Assembly: GCF_001028665.1 (NCBI RefSeq)
Contig: NZ_CP011503.1
Coordinates: 1,860,001 to 1,924,000 of the forward strand
Source: Burkholderia pyrrocinia
Lineage (GTDB): Bacteria > Pseudomonadota > Gammaproteobacteria > Burkholderiales > Burkholderiaceae
Length of the DNA stretch: 64,000 bases
Reading direction: 5' to 3'
The notes beneath the pieces are model-generated. The model was not told the origin of the DNA, made no database searches, and saw nothing but the letters and a program-made list of their open reading frames with translations. A program made the position numbers and the translations under genes. How positions within the stretch are numbered: the first letter of the stretch is position 1; each line of letters opens with the position of its first letter. Shown here piece by piece: positions 38,883-50,479 of the stretch.

Positions 38883-38999
38883 ATTGTAATCCGCACATGC
38901 GCGGTGCATGACTGCACTACGGGAAAGCCACGATCAGGCCCGCTTTCGGGGCGCCGGACGCAGGCCGAGGGGGGCGGGAAATCCCTATTTTGTCCGTCC

Positions 39000-39028
39000 T
39001 TGACGTCACTATATCGGCTTCCTACTAT
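39000..39028 (+). promoter_or_regulatory. dctA promoter
   Basis: TTGACG (39000-39005), 17-bp spacer, TACTAT (39023-39028). The best sigma-70-like promoter in the window together with the one at 58793. The GntR operator lies just after the expected start point. Confidence 0.6.
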
Positions 39029-39041
39029 CCACCATAACATC

Positions 39042-39056
39042 ACTGGTCTTACCAGT
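39042..39056. promoter_or_regulatory. GntR operator-like dyad downstream of the dctA promoter
   Basis: ACTGGTCTTACCAGT, 15-bp palindrome with the TGGT-N3-ACCA core of FadR-type operators, about +7 to +21 relative to the predicted start. Placement would block transcription when bound. Confidence 0.65.
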
Positions 39057-39097
39057 ATGAACAGACGAAACTGCAACCGTTGGATCGGGAGAGCGCC

Positions 39098-40420
39098 GTG
39101 TCGAAATTCCTCAATTCGCTGTTTGGCCGAGTAGTCGTCGCATTGATCCTGGGGGTCGCGCTTGGCGCGTTCTTCCCGCATTTCGCCGAGTCGTTGCGAC
39201 CGCTCGGCGACGGGTTCCTGAAGCTCATCAAGATGGTCATCGGCCCGATCGTGTTCTGCGTCGTGGTCAGCGGGATGGCCAATGCGGGCGACCTGAAGAA
39301 GGTCGGCCGGGTCGGCCTGAAGGCCGTCATCTACTTCGAGATCATGACGACGCTCGCGCTCGGCATCGGGCTCGTGCTCGCATGGGTCACGCGCCCGGGC
39401 GTCGGGATGAACATCGACCTGCATTCGCTCGACGCGTCGTCGCTCGCGTCGTACGCGAAGAACGCCGAAAGCCTGAAGGACACGGCCGGCTACCTGATGA
39501 AGATCATCCCCGACACCGCGATCGACGCGTTCGCGAAGGGCGACATCCTGCAGATCCTCGTGTTCGCGGTGCTGTTCGGCTCCGCGCTGTCGCTGCTCGG
39601 CGACAAGGCGCAGCGCGTCAACTCGCTGATCGAGGAACTGTCGCACGTGTTCTTCCGGATCATCGGCTTCATCATCAAGCTCGCGCCGCTCGGCGTGCTC
39701 GGCGCGATCGCGTTCACGACCGGCAAGTACGGCGTCTCGTCGCTCAAGCAGCTCGGCTACCTGGTCGCCGTGTTCTACCTGAGCTGCATCGTGTTCGTCA
39801 CGGTCGTGCTCGGCATCGTGATGCGGCTCGCGGGTTTCTCGGTATTCAAGCTGATCCGCTACCTGCGCGAGGAACTGTCGATCGTGCTCGGCACGGCGTC
39901 GTCGGATGCGGTGCTGCCGCAGGTGATGCGCAAGCTCGAATACATGGGCGTCAAGGATTCGACGGTCGGCCTCGTGATCCCGACCGGCTATTCGTTCAAC
40001 CTCGACGGCTTCTCGATCTACCTGACGCTCGCCGTGCTGTTCATCGCACAGGCCACCAACACGCCGCTGTCGACGCATGACCTGATCGTCGTGCTGCTCG
40101 TGTCGCTCGTCACGTCGAAGGGCGCGCACGGCATCCCGGGTTCGGCGATCGTGATCCTCGCGGCGACGCTGTCGGCGATCCCGGCGATTCCGGTGCTCGG
40201 CCTCGTGCTGATCCTGCCGGTCGACTGGTTCGTCGGCATCGCCCGCGCGTTGACCAACCTGATCGGCAACTGCGTCGCGACGGTCGTCGTCGCGGTGTGG
40301 GAGAACGATATCGACAAGGTGCGCGCGAAGCGCGTGCTGAACCGCGAGCTGCGCTACGTGCCGGCCGAAGAGGAAGGCAACGCGGCGCCGGTCGCCGGCG
40401 ACCAGGCCCACGCGCTCTGA
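39098..40420 (+). CDS. dctA: DctA-type C4-dicarboxylate:cation symporter
   Basis: Inner-membrane symporter of the DAACS family, importing succinate, fumarate or malate. The 440-residue protein has about eight membrane segments plus re-entrant loops: MVIGPIVFCVVVSGMA, TASSDAVLPQVMRKLEYMGV (serine-rich loop), IPTGYSFNLDG, and TSKGAHGIPGSAIVILAATL. The GTG at 39098 follows GGGAGA; a TTG six codons earlier is less likely. Divergent from the GntR regulator with operator-like dyads in between. Substrate could also be glutamate/aspartate, but residues favour DctA. Confidence 0.9.
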   Translation: MSKFLNSLFGRVVVALILGVALGAFFPHFAESLRPLGDGFLKLIKMVIGPIVFCVVVSGMANAGDLKKVGRVGLKAVIYFEIMTTLALGIGLVLAWVTRPGVGMNIDLHSLDASSLASYAKNAESLKDTAGYLMKIIPDTAIDAFAKGDILQILVFAVLFGSALSLLGDKAQRVNSLIEELSHVFFRIIGFIIKLAPLGVLGAIAFTTGKYGVSSLKQLGYLVAVFYLSCIVFVTVVLGIVMRLAGFSVFKLIRYLREELSIVLGTASSDAVLPQVMRKLEYMGVKDSTVGLVIPTGYSFNLDGFSIYLTLAVLFIAQATNTPLSTHDLIVVLLVSLVTSKGAHGIPGSAIVILAATLSAIPAIPVLGLVLILPVDWFVGIARALTNLIGNCVATVVVAVWENDIDKVRAKRVLNRELRYVPAEEEGNAAPVAGDQAHAL

Positions 40421-40536
40421 GCGCGGTGTCGCGCGGGGCATCTGCGCCCCCGGTTGACCCGCGCGATCGATTTACCTGCGGCCGGCGCCTCGATGCGCCG
40501 GCAGTTCATCAGAAATTGCTTTGCACGGGATGGGAG

Positions 40537-40575
40537 TAAGCGCTGAAGCGCCAACTCTCATCGACAGGAGACAAC
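40537..40575 (+). promoter_or_regulatory. Structured 5' leader of alc, shared with the VOC gene
   Basis: AAGCGCTGAAGCGCCAACTC forms a GGCGCT/AGCGCC-type hairpin, followed by TCGACAGGAGACAAC and the ATG. The same hairpin, spacing and CGACAGGAGA block precede the VOC gene at 30634-30718 on the other strand. Confidence 0.6.
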
Positions 40576-41583
40576 ATGGCAGCCCCCATCCTCGATCCGA
40601 ACGCGCCGGCGTTTACGCGGCGTTACATGAACCTCGCCGACCCGCGCCTCGGTGCGCAGGCATTGTTTGCGAGCGACGAATTCTTCGCGCCGAAAGAGCG
40701 CATGCTGAATCCCGAGCCGGCCGTGTTCATTCCCGGCAAGTACGACGACCACGGCAAGTGGATGGACGGCTGGGAAACGCGCCGCAAGCGCACGACCGGC
40801 CACGACTTCTGCGTGGTGCGCCTCGCGCGGCCGGGCGTGATTTTCGGCGTCGATCTCGATACGAGCCACTTCACCGGCAACTTCCCGCCGGCCGCGTCGA
40901 TCGAGGCGTGCGTCGCCGACGGCGATACGCCGCCCGACGACGCCGAGTGGCGCACGATCGTCCCCGCGACGACATTGCAGGGCAATTCGCATCACTACGT
41001 GAGCGTCGACGACGCGCAGCCGGTCACGCACCTGCGCGTGAACCTGTATCCGGACGGCGGGCTCGCGCGGCTGCGCGTGTACGGCCAGCCGCAGCGCGAC
41101 TGGCGCCATGTGCCGGCCGGCGAACTCGTCGATTTCGCGGCGATCGAGAACGGCGGTTATCTGGTGGCCGCGAACAACCAGCACTTCGGCCCGGCATCGC
41201 AGATGCTGATGCCGGGGCGCGGCGCGAACATGGGCGACGGCTGGGAAACGCGGCGCCGCCGCGAGCCCGGCAACGACTGGGCGATCGTCGCGCTCGCGCG
41301 GCCGGGCATCATCCGGCGCGTCGAGGTCGATACGGCGTTCTTCAAGGGCAACTTCCCCGACCGCTGCTCGCTGCAGGCCGCGCGGGTCGCGGGCGGCACC
41401 GACGATTCGCTGGTCACGCAGGCGATGTTCTGGGCCGAATTGCTCGGCGAGCAGAAGCTGTCGATGGACCACGTGCATACGTTCGACCAGCTCGCGGCGC
41501 TCGGCCCCGTCACGCACGTGCGTTTCAACATCTTCCCGGACGGCGGCGTGTCGCGCCTGCGTCTGTGGGGCGAGCCGGCTTGA
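40576..41583 (+). CDS. alc: Allantoicase
   Basis: Hydrolyses allantoate to ureidoglycolate and urea in purine catabolism. The 335-residue protein consists of two similar jelly-roll repeats. Each starts with [12 protein letters not shown] or [12 protein letters not shown] and continues with [20 protein letters not shown] or [20 protein letters not shown], then a VNLYPDGG or FNIFPDGG segment. CAGGAG precedes the ATG. Followed after 14 bp by allA, the next pathway enzyme. Confidence 0.95.
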   Translation: MAAPILDPNAPAFTRRYMNLADPRLGAQALFASDEFFAPKERMLNPEPAVFIPGKYDDHGKWMDGWETRRKRTTGHDFCVVRLARPGVIFGVDLDTSHFTGNFPPAASIEACVADGDTPPDDAEWRTIVPATTLQGNSHHYVSVDDAQPVTHLRVNLYPDGGLARLRVYGQPQRDWRHVPAGELVDFAAIENGGYLVAANNQHFGPASQMLMPGRGANMGDGWETRRRREPGNDWAIVALARPGIIRRVEVDTAFFKGNFPDRCSLQAARVAGGTDDSLVTQAMFWAELLGEQKLSMDHVHTFDQLAALGPVTHVRFNIFPDGGVSRLRLWGEPA

Positions 41584-41597
41584 AGGAGGGAAATGGC

Positions 41598-42122
41598 ATG
41601 AGCGGACCCCATATCCTGCGCGTCGAGCGCCTGACCCGCGAAGCGTTCGCGCCGTTCGGCGACGTGATCGCACTCGAAGGCGCGCGGCATTTCCCGATCA
41701 ACGGCGGCACGACCGAGCGCTTCCACGATCTCGCGACGATCGACGTCTGCGCGGACGGCGGCCGGCCGCTCGTCAGCGTGTTTCGCGCGCAGCCGCGCGC
41801 GCTGCCGGTCGCGGTCACGCTGATGGAGCGCCATCCGCACGGCAGCCAGGCGTTCATCCCGCTCGCGGCCGTGTCGCGCTACGCGATCGTCGTTGCGCCG
41901 GCCGGCGAATTCCGGCCCGACGCGATGCGCGCGTTCCTGGCCGAAGGCTGGCAGGGCGTGAATTATGCAAAGGGCGTCTGGCACCATCCGCTGCTCGCGC
42001 TCGACGCGGTCAGCGATTTCGTGATCGTCGATCGCGGCGGCCCGCAGCCGAACTGCGACGAGATCCCGCTCGACCGCGCGTGGGCGCTCGAGTTCGAGCC
42101 GGCCTGCGCGAGCACGGCCTGA
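41598..42122 (+). CDS. allA: Ureidoglycolate lyase
   Basis: Splits ureidoglycolate into glyoxylate and urea. The 174-residue AllA-type cupin has [47 protein letters not shown] and [15 protein letters not shown], with the conserved active-site region at HHP. AAGGAGGG is 7 nt before the ATG at 41598. Works directly after allantoicase; no uricase, allantoinase or urease gene is present in this window. Confidence 0.94.
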   Translation: MSGPHILRVERLTREAFAPFGDVIALEGARHFPINGGTTERFHDLATIDVCADGGRPLVSVFRAQPRALPVAVTLMERHPHGSQAFIPLAAVSRYAIVVAPAGEFRPDAMRAFLAEGWQGVNYAKGVWHHPLLALDAVSDFVIVDRGGPQPNCDEIPLDRAWALEFEPACASTA

Positions 42123-42237
42123 CGCTGCGCGCAGCCGGGGTCCGGTTCCGGGCACCGGTTTCGCGCGAGCGCCGAAGGGTTTTCGTAAGCGTTCCGAACC
42201 GGCCCGCGCGCGGCGCGCGGCACTATCCCGAAAAGAA

Positions 42238-42272
42238 CACGGCCCGGGCGGCGAGATGCCGGCCGGGCCGTG
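42238..42272 (-). terminator. Terminator of fur
   Basis: CACGGCCCGG (42238-42247) pairs with CCGGGCCGTG (42263-42272). On the minus strand the stem is followed by TTCTTTTCG. It lies 22 bp beyond the fur stop and could also end alc-allA on the plus strand. Confidence 0.65.
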
Positions 42273-42294
42273 CTTCGTGCGCGGGTGGCGCGAT

Positions 42295-42723
42295 TCAGTG
42301 CTTGCGGTGCGGGCAGTTCTCGGTCGTGCAGGAACCGTACATCGCGAGCGAGTGCTCCTGGAGCCGGAAGCCGCGCTCCTTCGCGATCGCCTGCTGGCGG
42401 CCTTCGATCTCGGCGTCGAAGAATTCCTCGACGCGGCCGCAATCGAGGCACACGAGGTGGTCGTGGTGCGAGCCCTCGTTCAGTTCGAACACGGCCTTGC
42501 CGGATTCGAAGTTGCTGCGCGTGAGCAGGCCGGCCTGCTCGAACTGCGTCAGCACGCGGTAGACCGTGGCGAGCCCGATGTCGAGCTGCTCGTTGAGCAG
42601 GTTCCGGTAGACGTCTTCGGCCGTCAGGTGCCGCACGGGGCTTTGCTGGAAAATCTCGAGAATCTTGAGGCGCGGTAGGGTGGCCTTTAGCCCGATATTC
42701 TTGAGATCCGTCGGATTGGTCAT
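42295..42723 (-). CDS. fur: Ferric uptake regulator
   Basis: Fe(II)-dependent repressor of iron-uptake genes. The 142-residue protein has the N-terminal winged helix ([48 protein letters not shown]) and the metal-binding dimer domain with [17 protein letters not shown]. The C-terminal Cys pair in [12 protein letters not shown] is typical of beta-proteobacterial Fur. Divergent from bamE, as in many gamma- and beta-proteobacteria. Confidence 0.96.
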   Translation of the reverse strand: MTNPTDLKNIGLKATLPRLKILEIFQQSPVRHLTAEDVYRNLLNEQLDIGLATVYRVLTQFEQAGLLTRSNFESGKAVFELNEGSHHDHLVCLDCGRVEEFFDAEIEGRQQAIAKERGFRLQEHSLAMYGSCTTENCPHRKH

Positions 42724-42741
42724 GGCTAGGCATCCCTAGAG

Positions 42742-42747
42742 TACAAT
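42742..42747 (+). promoter_or_regulatory. Possible -10 box of bamE
   Basis: GAGTACAATGCAG (hexamer TACAAT) in the divergent fur-bamE region, 119 bp before the bamE ATG. The -35 is weak. No clear 19-bp Fur box was seen. Confidence 0.35.
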
Positions 42748-42865
42748 GCAGGGCTTCAATGTTACCGGCTTTTCGCCGTTCCAGATACACGCGCGGCCTG
42801 CAACGCGGGCCAGCACGGTGAAGGAAATGATCCCAGAAACGCTTTCGCACTTTCAGAGGAGTCGC

Positions 42866-43684
42866 ATGCGGAGTGCCATCATCGCTGCCGCCGCCGTTGC
42901 GGCGCTGGCTGGTTGTTCGTCGTACGACAGCGTGACGCAGCGCATCGCGCAGAGCATCACGCCCTATCGGATCACCGTCGTGCAGGGCAACTTCGTGTCG
43001 CAGGAGAAGGCCGCACAACTGCAGGTCGGCATGACGCGCGAGCAGGTGCGCGCGTTGCTCGGCACGCCGCTGCTGGCGGACATGTTCCACGCCGACCGCT
43101 GGGATTACCTCTTCTACTTCAAGCGCGGCTCGACGGCGATCGTCCAGCAGCGCGATCTCGTCGTGACCTTCGCGGGCGATCGCCTCGCGGGCTGGACCGG
43201 CGCCGACAACCTGCCGTCCGAGCTCGACCTGCTGGCCGACATCGACGGCGACCGCGGCGGCCGGAAGGCGAAGGCGGCCGCGGCGGCGAAGGCCGCTTCC
43301 GAGGCTGCTGCCGCGCGTGCTGCGCAAGCGGCGAGCGCGCCTGCGCCGGAGGCTGTCGCCAGCCCGTCCGCCGTGCCGGCGTCCGGCGCGGTGGTCGACC
43401 AGGATGCGAACGCGCAGGCCGCACGCGTGGCGAACCGCGCGACCAACCAGGTGTCGGGTCAGGGCTCGAGCGCGCGCCGCTTCACGCCGTCCACGCAGGC
43501 TGCCGGCGGTGCGCCGGTGCCGGGCGGCCAGCCGCCGGGCGCGGTGCCGGCGATCCAGCCGCAGTTCCAGTTCCATCGTCCGCCGCAGCCGAACGTGTCG
43601 AGCGAGGCGTCGCCGCCGGTCGGCCCGCAAGGCTCGGACACGCTGCAGAACCAGCCGATCACCGCGCCGGCCCAGTCGCAGTAA
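42866..43684 (+). CDS. bamE: Outer-membrane assembly lipoprotein BamE (SmpA/OmlA)
   Basis: Lipoprotein subunit of the BAM complex that inserts outer-membrane beta-barrels. MRSAIIAAAAVAALAGC is a lipoprotein signal with lipobox LAGC. The BamE domain (residues about 30-115) contains QLQVGMTREQVRALLGTPL and WDYLFYFKRG. The protein is 272 residues, more than twice E. coli BamE (113). The extra C-terminus is low-complexity Ala/Gln/Pro-rich. AGAGGA is 5 nt before the ATG at 42866. Confidence 0.92.
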   Translation: MRSAIIAAAAVAALAGCSSYDSVTQRIAQSITPYRITVVQGNFVSQEKAAQLQVGMTREQVRALLGTPLLADMFHADRWDYLFYFKRGSTAIVQQRDLVVTFAGDRLAGWTGADNLPSELDLLADIDGDRGGRKAKAAAAAKAASEAAAARAAQAASAPAPEAVASPSAVPASGAVVDQDANAQAARVANRATNQVSGQGSSARRFTPSTQAAGGAPVPGGQPPGAVPAIQPQFQFHRPPQPNVSSEASPPVGPQGSDTLQNQPITAPAQSQ

Positions 43685-43749
43685 GCGGCCGGCATGCGGA
43701 AACGGGGCGGCTCGCGCCGCCCGCCTTTAGACCTGTCGTGTAGAAAGCC

Positions 43750-44547
43750 ATGAAGATTGCGATTGCCGGCGCATCGGGCCGAATGGGCCGGATGCTGATC
43801 GAAGCCGTTCTCAACGATTCCGACGCACAGCTCGTCGGCGCGCTCGATCGCGCCGATTCGCCGTTCCTCGGCCAGGACGCCGGCGCGTTCCTCGGCAAGG
43901 AAACCGGGATCAAGCTGACCGACGACCTCGACGCCGTGTTCGCGCAGGCCGACTACCTGATCGATTTCACGCGTCCGGAAGGCACGATCGCGCACATCGA
44001 GGCCGCGCTGCGCCACGACGTGAAGCTCGTGATCGGCACGACCGGCTTCACCGCCGAGCAAAAGGCCGAACTGCAGGCCGCGGCCGGCAAGATCGGCATC
44101 GTGTTCGCGGCGAACATGAGCGTCGGCGTGAACGTCACGCTGAAGCTGCTCGAATTCGCGGCAAAGCATTTCTCGCACGGCTACGACATCGAGATCATCG
44201 AGGCGCATCACCGCCACAAGGTCGACGCACCGTCGGGCACCGCGCTGATGATGGGCGAAGCCGTCGCCGGCGCGCTCGGGCGCTCGCTCGACGAATGCGC
44301 GGTGTACGGCCGCCACGGCGTGACGGGCGAACGCGATCCGTCGTCGATCGGCTTTGCCGCGGTGCGCGGCGGCGACATCGTCGGCGATCACACGGTGCTG
44401 TTCGCCGGGATCGGCGAGCGCATCGAGATCACGCACAAGTCGTCGAGCCGCGTGTCGTATGCGCAGGGCGCGCTGCGTGCGGTCCGCTTCCTGTCGGCGC
44501 GCGGCGCCGGCCTGTTCGACATGCAGGACGTGCTCGGCCTGCGCTGA
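43750..44547 (+). CDS. dapB: 4-hydroxy-tetrahydrodipicolinate reductase
   Basis: Reduces the product of DapA in the diaminopimelate/lysine pathway. The 265-residue protein has the Rossmann loop [47 protein letters not shown], and the catalytic signature [20 protein letters not shown]. Follows bamE by 65 bp and precedes exbB by 18 bp. Diaminopimelate made here also feeds the Mpl substrate. Confidence 0.96.
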   Translation: MKIAIAGASGRMGRMLIEAVLNDSDAQLVGALDRADSPFLGQDAGAFLGKETGIKLTDDLDAVFAQADYLIDFTRPEGTIAHIEAALRHDVKLVIGTTGFTAEQKAELQAAAGKIGIVFAANMSVGVNVTLKLLEFAAKHFSHGYDIEIIEAHHRHKVDAPSGTALMMGEAVAGALGRSLDECAVYGRHGVTGERDPSSIGFAAVRGGDIVGDHTVLFAGIGERIEITHKSSSRVSYAQGALRAVRFLSARGAGLFDMQDVLGLR

Positions 44548-44565
44548 CACAACGGGGAAACTCCG

Positions 44566-45234
44566 ATGGCGATTCCCACCGGCGTTGTCCACTACCTCGA
44601 AAGCGGCGATGCGATCACGCATGCCGTTGCGTATGTGCTGCTGGCGATGTCCGTCGCCAGCTGGTGCTTCCTCTTCATGAAAGCCTGGCTGCTGGTCCGT
44701 GCGAAGCGGCAGGGGCCGCGTGCGCTCGCCGCGTTCTGGCGTGCGCCGTCGCTCGATGCGGGCATTGCCGCGCTCGCCGGCGCCGACCGCGAGCGTGTGT
44801 TCGTGCCGCTCGCCGAAGCCGCGCGCGACGCGGCCGACGACCACGACCCGGCCGCGCTGGCCGCGCGCGTCGAGCGCAGCGAACGCGTGCTGCGCGCGTT
44901 GCGCCACGCGATGCTGCGCTCGCAGCGGCGTCTCGAATTCGGCCAGGTGCTGCTCGCGTCGATCGGCAGTACCGCGCCGTTCGTCGGGCTGCTCGGCACC
45001 GTGTGGGGCATCTACCACGCGCTCGGCAGCATTGCCGCGAGCGGGCAGGCGCAGATCGAGAACGTCGCGGGGCCGGTCGGCGAGGCGCTGATCATGACCG
45101 CGTTCGGGCTCGTCGTCGCGATTCCGGCCGTGCTGGCCTACAACATCCTCGGGCGGCTCGTGCGGCAGCTCGCCGAGGAACTCGACGGCTTCGCGCGCGA
45201 CCTGCACGTATCCGTGTGCGCGCAGGACGCCTGA
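44566..45234 (+). CDS. exbB: ExbB/TolQ/MotA-family proton-channel protein
   Basis: Inner-membrane motor subunit that uses the proton gradient to energise TonB-type transport. The 222-residue protein has three membrane segments: AYVLLAMSVASWCFLFMKAW, then FGQVLLASIGSTAPFVGLLGTVWGIYHAL, then GEALIMTAFGLVVAIPAVLAYN. The GLLGTVWGIYHAL motif is the family signature. Followed by exbD after 24 bp. No tonB is adjacent. Confidence 0.9.
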   Translation: MAIPTGVVHYLESGDAITHAVAYVLLAMSVASWCFLFMKAWLLVRAKRQGPRALAAFWRAPSLDAGIAALAGADRERVFVPLAEAARDAADDHDPAALAARVERSERVLRALRHAMLRSQRRLEFGQVLLASIGSTAPFVGLLGTVWGIYHALGSIAASGQAQIENVAGPVGEALIMTAFGLVVAIPAVLAYNILGRLVRQLAEELDGFARDLHVSVCAQDA

Positions 45235-45258
45235 CGCGCCGGCCCGGGAGGAACGACC

Positions 45259-45720
45259 ATGGCATTCGGCGGACTCGAGCACCACAAGACCTCCGCGCCG
45301 ATGGCGGAGATCAACATGACGCCGCTGATCGACGTGATGCTCGTGCTGCTCGTCATCTTCATCATTACCGCGCCGCTGATGACGCACGCGATCCGGCTCG
45401 ACCTGCCGAAGGTCGCGGCCAGCGTCGCGCGCGACACGCCGCAATCCGTCACGCTGTCGATCGACGACGCGGGCAAGCTGTACTGGGACGACGCGCCGGT
45501 TGCGCTCGACGCGCTGCCCGCGCGCTTCCGGGCCGCCGCCGCGGGCGGCTCGCCCCCCGAGCTGCGGCTGCGCGCGTCGCGTGCGACGCGTTACGACGTG
45601 ATCGCGCAGGTGATGGGCGCCGCGCAGGCCGCGGGCCTCGCGCGGATCGGCTTCGTGACCGACGTGCCGCCGCAGGCGGGCGGTTCCGTTGCGCCGTCTG
45701 CGGTGCCGGCGAACCGCTGA
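45259..45720 (+). CDS. exbD: ExbD/TolR-family biopolymer transport protein
   Basis: Partner of ExbB. The 153-residue protein has a short cytoplasmic N-terminus (APMAEINMTPLIDVMLVLLV) with the essential membrane Asp in PLIDVML, one transmembrane helix and a periplasmic domain (LSIDDAGKLYWDDAPV). The end is Pro/Ala-rich. GGGAGG precedes the ATG. Confidence 0.9.
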   Translation: MAFGGLEHHKTSAPMAEINMTPLIDVMLVLLVIFIITAPLMTHAIRLDLPKVAASVARDTPQSVTLSIDDAGKLYWDDAPVALDALPARFRAAAAGGSPPELRLRASRATRYDVIAQVMGAAQAAGLARIGFVTDVPPQAGGSVAPSAVPANR

Positions 45721-45800
45721 GCGGATCTTCCGGCCGGTCCGCGCCTACCGCGGGATCGGCCGTAAGCCGCAAGACCGGCCGAATGGGCCGGCGCGGGCGG

Positions 45801-48608
<2,808 letters not shown>

Positions 48609-48646
48609 CGGCCGCCGGCCGTCGGACGTACCCAGAAGGAGCGAAG

Positions 48647-49198
48647 GTGATCCGCAGATCGTTTTTGATGCTCGTCGGCAGCGCGGTGGCGCTGTCGGCA
48701 TGCGGCTTCCAGTTGCGCGGCCAGCAGGACTATGCGTTCAAGCACCTGCTGGTGGCCGGCGCGCCGGCACCCGTCGAGGCGCGGCTGACGCGCCTCGTCG
48801 AGGCCGGCAGCGACACGAAGATCGTCAAGTCGGCGGACGACGCCGACGCCGTGCTGCGCATGTGGGAGTCGCGCGGGCAGAACACGCTGACGCTCAACAA
48901 GTACGGTTCGGCGCAGGAATACGCGCTGTTCTATACGCTGAACTACACGCTGACGAGCAAGGACGGCACCGTGCTGATCCCGCCGAGCGCGATCGCGCTG
49001 AACCGCGCGATGACGTACAGCGACCAGTACACGAACGCGAAGGCGCAGGAAGCCGACATCCTGTACGGCGACATGCAGAACGATGCGGTCGACCAGTTGA
49101 TGCGGCGTCTCGCGATCGTCCACTCGCTGACGCCGGCGCCGGAGGACGTGGTGCCGGGCGTCTCGCCGCGTGCGCCGCTGCCGCCGCCGCCGCTCTGA
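48647..49198 (+). CDS. lptE: LPS-assembly lipoprotein LptE
   Basis: Outer-membrane lipoprotein that plugs LptD and helps insert LPS. The 183-residue precursor starts with GTG (VIRRSFLMLVGSAVALSACG) and has lipobox LSAC followed by the typical GFQLRG. Later YTLNYTLTSKDGTVLIPPS and QEADILYGDMQNDAVDQLMR are LptE-like. GAAGGAG precedes the GTG. The Pro-rich end (PLPPPPL) is variable. Lies between leuS and holA, the usual order. Confidence 0.93.
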   Translation: MIRRSFLMLVGSAVALSACGFQLRGQQDYAFKHLLVAGAPAPVEARLTRLVEAGSDTKIVKSADDADAVLRMWESRGQNTLTLNKYGSAQEYALFYTLNYTLTSKDGTVLIPPSAIALNRAMTYSDQYTNAKAQEADILYGDMQNDAVDQLMRRLAIVHSLTPAPEDVVPGVSPRAPLPPPPL

Positions 49199-49216
49199 TC
49201 GACGGCGCACGCACCG

Positions 49217-50311
49217 ATGCAATTGCGACTTGATGCGCTGGAGCCGCACCTCGCGAAGGGGTTGGCCGGGCTCTATACCGTCTACGGCGACGAGCCGCTG
49301 CTCGCGCAGGAAGCGTGCGACCGCATTCGTGCGGCTGCGCGCGCGGCCGGCTTTACCGAGCGGTCGGTGCATACGGTCGAGCGCGGCTTCGACTGGAGCG
49401 TGCTGCTCGGCGCGACCCAGGCGATGTCGCTGTTCGGCGAGCGCCAGCTGATCGAGCTGCGCATTCCGTCGGGCAAGCCCGGCAAGGAAGGCGCCGACGC
49501 GCTGAAGACGCTCGCAGCCACGCCCAATCCCGATGCGCTGATGCTCGTCACGCTGCCGCGTCTCGACGCGGCCACGCAGAAATCCGCGTGGTTTACCGCG
49601 CTGCAGAACGGCGGCGTCGCACTGAAGATCGATCCGGTCGACCGCGCGCAGCTGCCGAACTGGATCGGCCAGCGTCTGTCGATGCAGGGCCAGCGCGTCG
49701 CGGCCGGCGACGATGGGCGGCGCGCGTTGCAGTTCATCGCGGAGCGCGTCGAAGGCAACCTGCTCGCCGCGCACCAGGAAATACAGAAGCTCGGGCTGCT
49801 GTATCCGCAGGGCGCGCTGTCGTTCGAGCAGGTACACGATGCGGTGCTGAACGTCGCACGATACGACGTGTTCAAGCTGAACGAAGCGATGCTCGCCGGC
49901 GACGCCGCGCGGCTCGCGCGGATGATCGACGGGCTGAAGGGTGAGGGCGAGGCGATCGTGCTCGTGATGTGGGCCGTCGTCGAGGAGTTGCGCACGCTGC
50001 TGCGGATCAAGCGCGGCGCGACGGCCGGCAAGCCGCTGGCGACGCTGCTGCGCGAGAATCGTGTGTGGGGCCCGCGCGAGCGGCTGATCGGTCCCGCGCT
50101 GAACCGCGTGTCGGAACCCGTGCTCGAGAAGGCGCTCGCGTTCGCCGCGAAGCTCGACCGGCAGGTCAAGGGGCTCACGGCCGTCGTGCCGGGCCGCCGC
50201 ACGCAGGACGAACCGCCGCCCGATCCGTGGGACGGCCTGTTCCAGCTCGCGATGACGGTCGCGGGCGCGCGCGGCGAGCGACCGCCGACCGCGGGTCGCG
50301 TGCGACGCTAA
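49217..50311 (+). CDS. holA: DNA polymerase III subunit delta
   Basis: Clamp-loader subunit that opens the beta clamp. The 364-residue protein has the start MQLRLDALEPHLAKGLAGLYTVYGDEPLL (split here by context), where LYTVYGDEPLL is the family hallmark, [15 protein letters not shown], and ERVEGNLLAAHQEIQKLGLL. The ATG is 18 bp after lptE. Confidence 0.93.
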   Translation: MQLRLDALEPHLAKGLAGLYTVYGDEPLLAQEACDRIRAAARAAGFTERSVHTVERGFDWSVLLGATQAMSLFGERQLIELRIPSGKPGKEGADALKTLAATPNPDALMLVTLPRLDAATQKSAWFTALQNGGVALKIDPVDRAQLPNWIGQRLSMQGQRVAAGDDGRRALQFIAERVEGNLLAAHQEIQKLGLLYPQGALSFEQVHDAVLNVARYDVFKLNEAMLAGDAARLARMIDGLKGEGEAIVLVMWAVVEELRTLLRIKRGATAGKPLATLLRENRVWGPRERLIGPALNRVSEPVLEKALAFAAKLDRQVKGLTAVVPGRRTQDEPPPDPWDGLFQLAMTVAGARGERPPTAGRVRR

Positions 50312-50350
50312 GCCCCGTTCGGGCCTTCAGCGCACGCCGCGCAACCCGCT

Positions 50351-50356
50351 TACAAT
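50351..50356 (+). promoter_or_regulatory. Possible -10 box of proA
   Basis: CGCTTACAATGC with hexamer TACAAT, 124 bp before the proA ATG; no clear -35. Confidence 0.3.
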
Positions 50357-50479
50357 GCTTCGATAGTCGGGGCGGCTTTCCGGCCGGCGCGCCGCGGATG
50401 GCCGCACCGCACGGATGGCCGCCCCACGCTTCCCCACGAATTCATGCCGCCCAGCGCGGCTCGCTTCTCGAGTCACACG

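Noticed and set aside
42724..42865. Fur box between fur and bamE
   Set aside because: No 19-bp GATAATGAT-type inverted repeat was found; AT content is too low. A -10 box is the only clear element.
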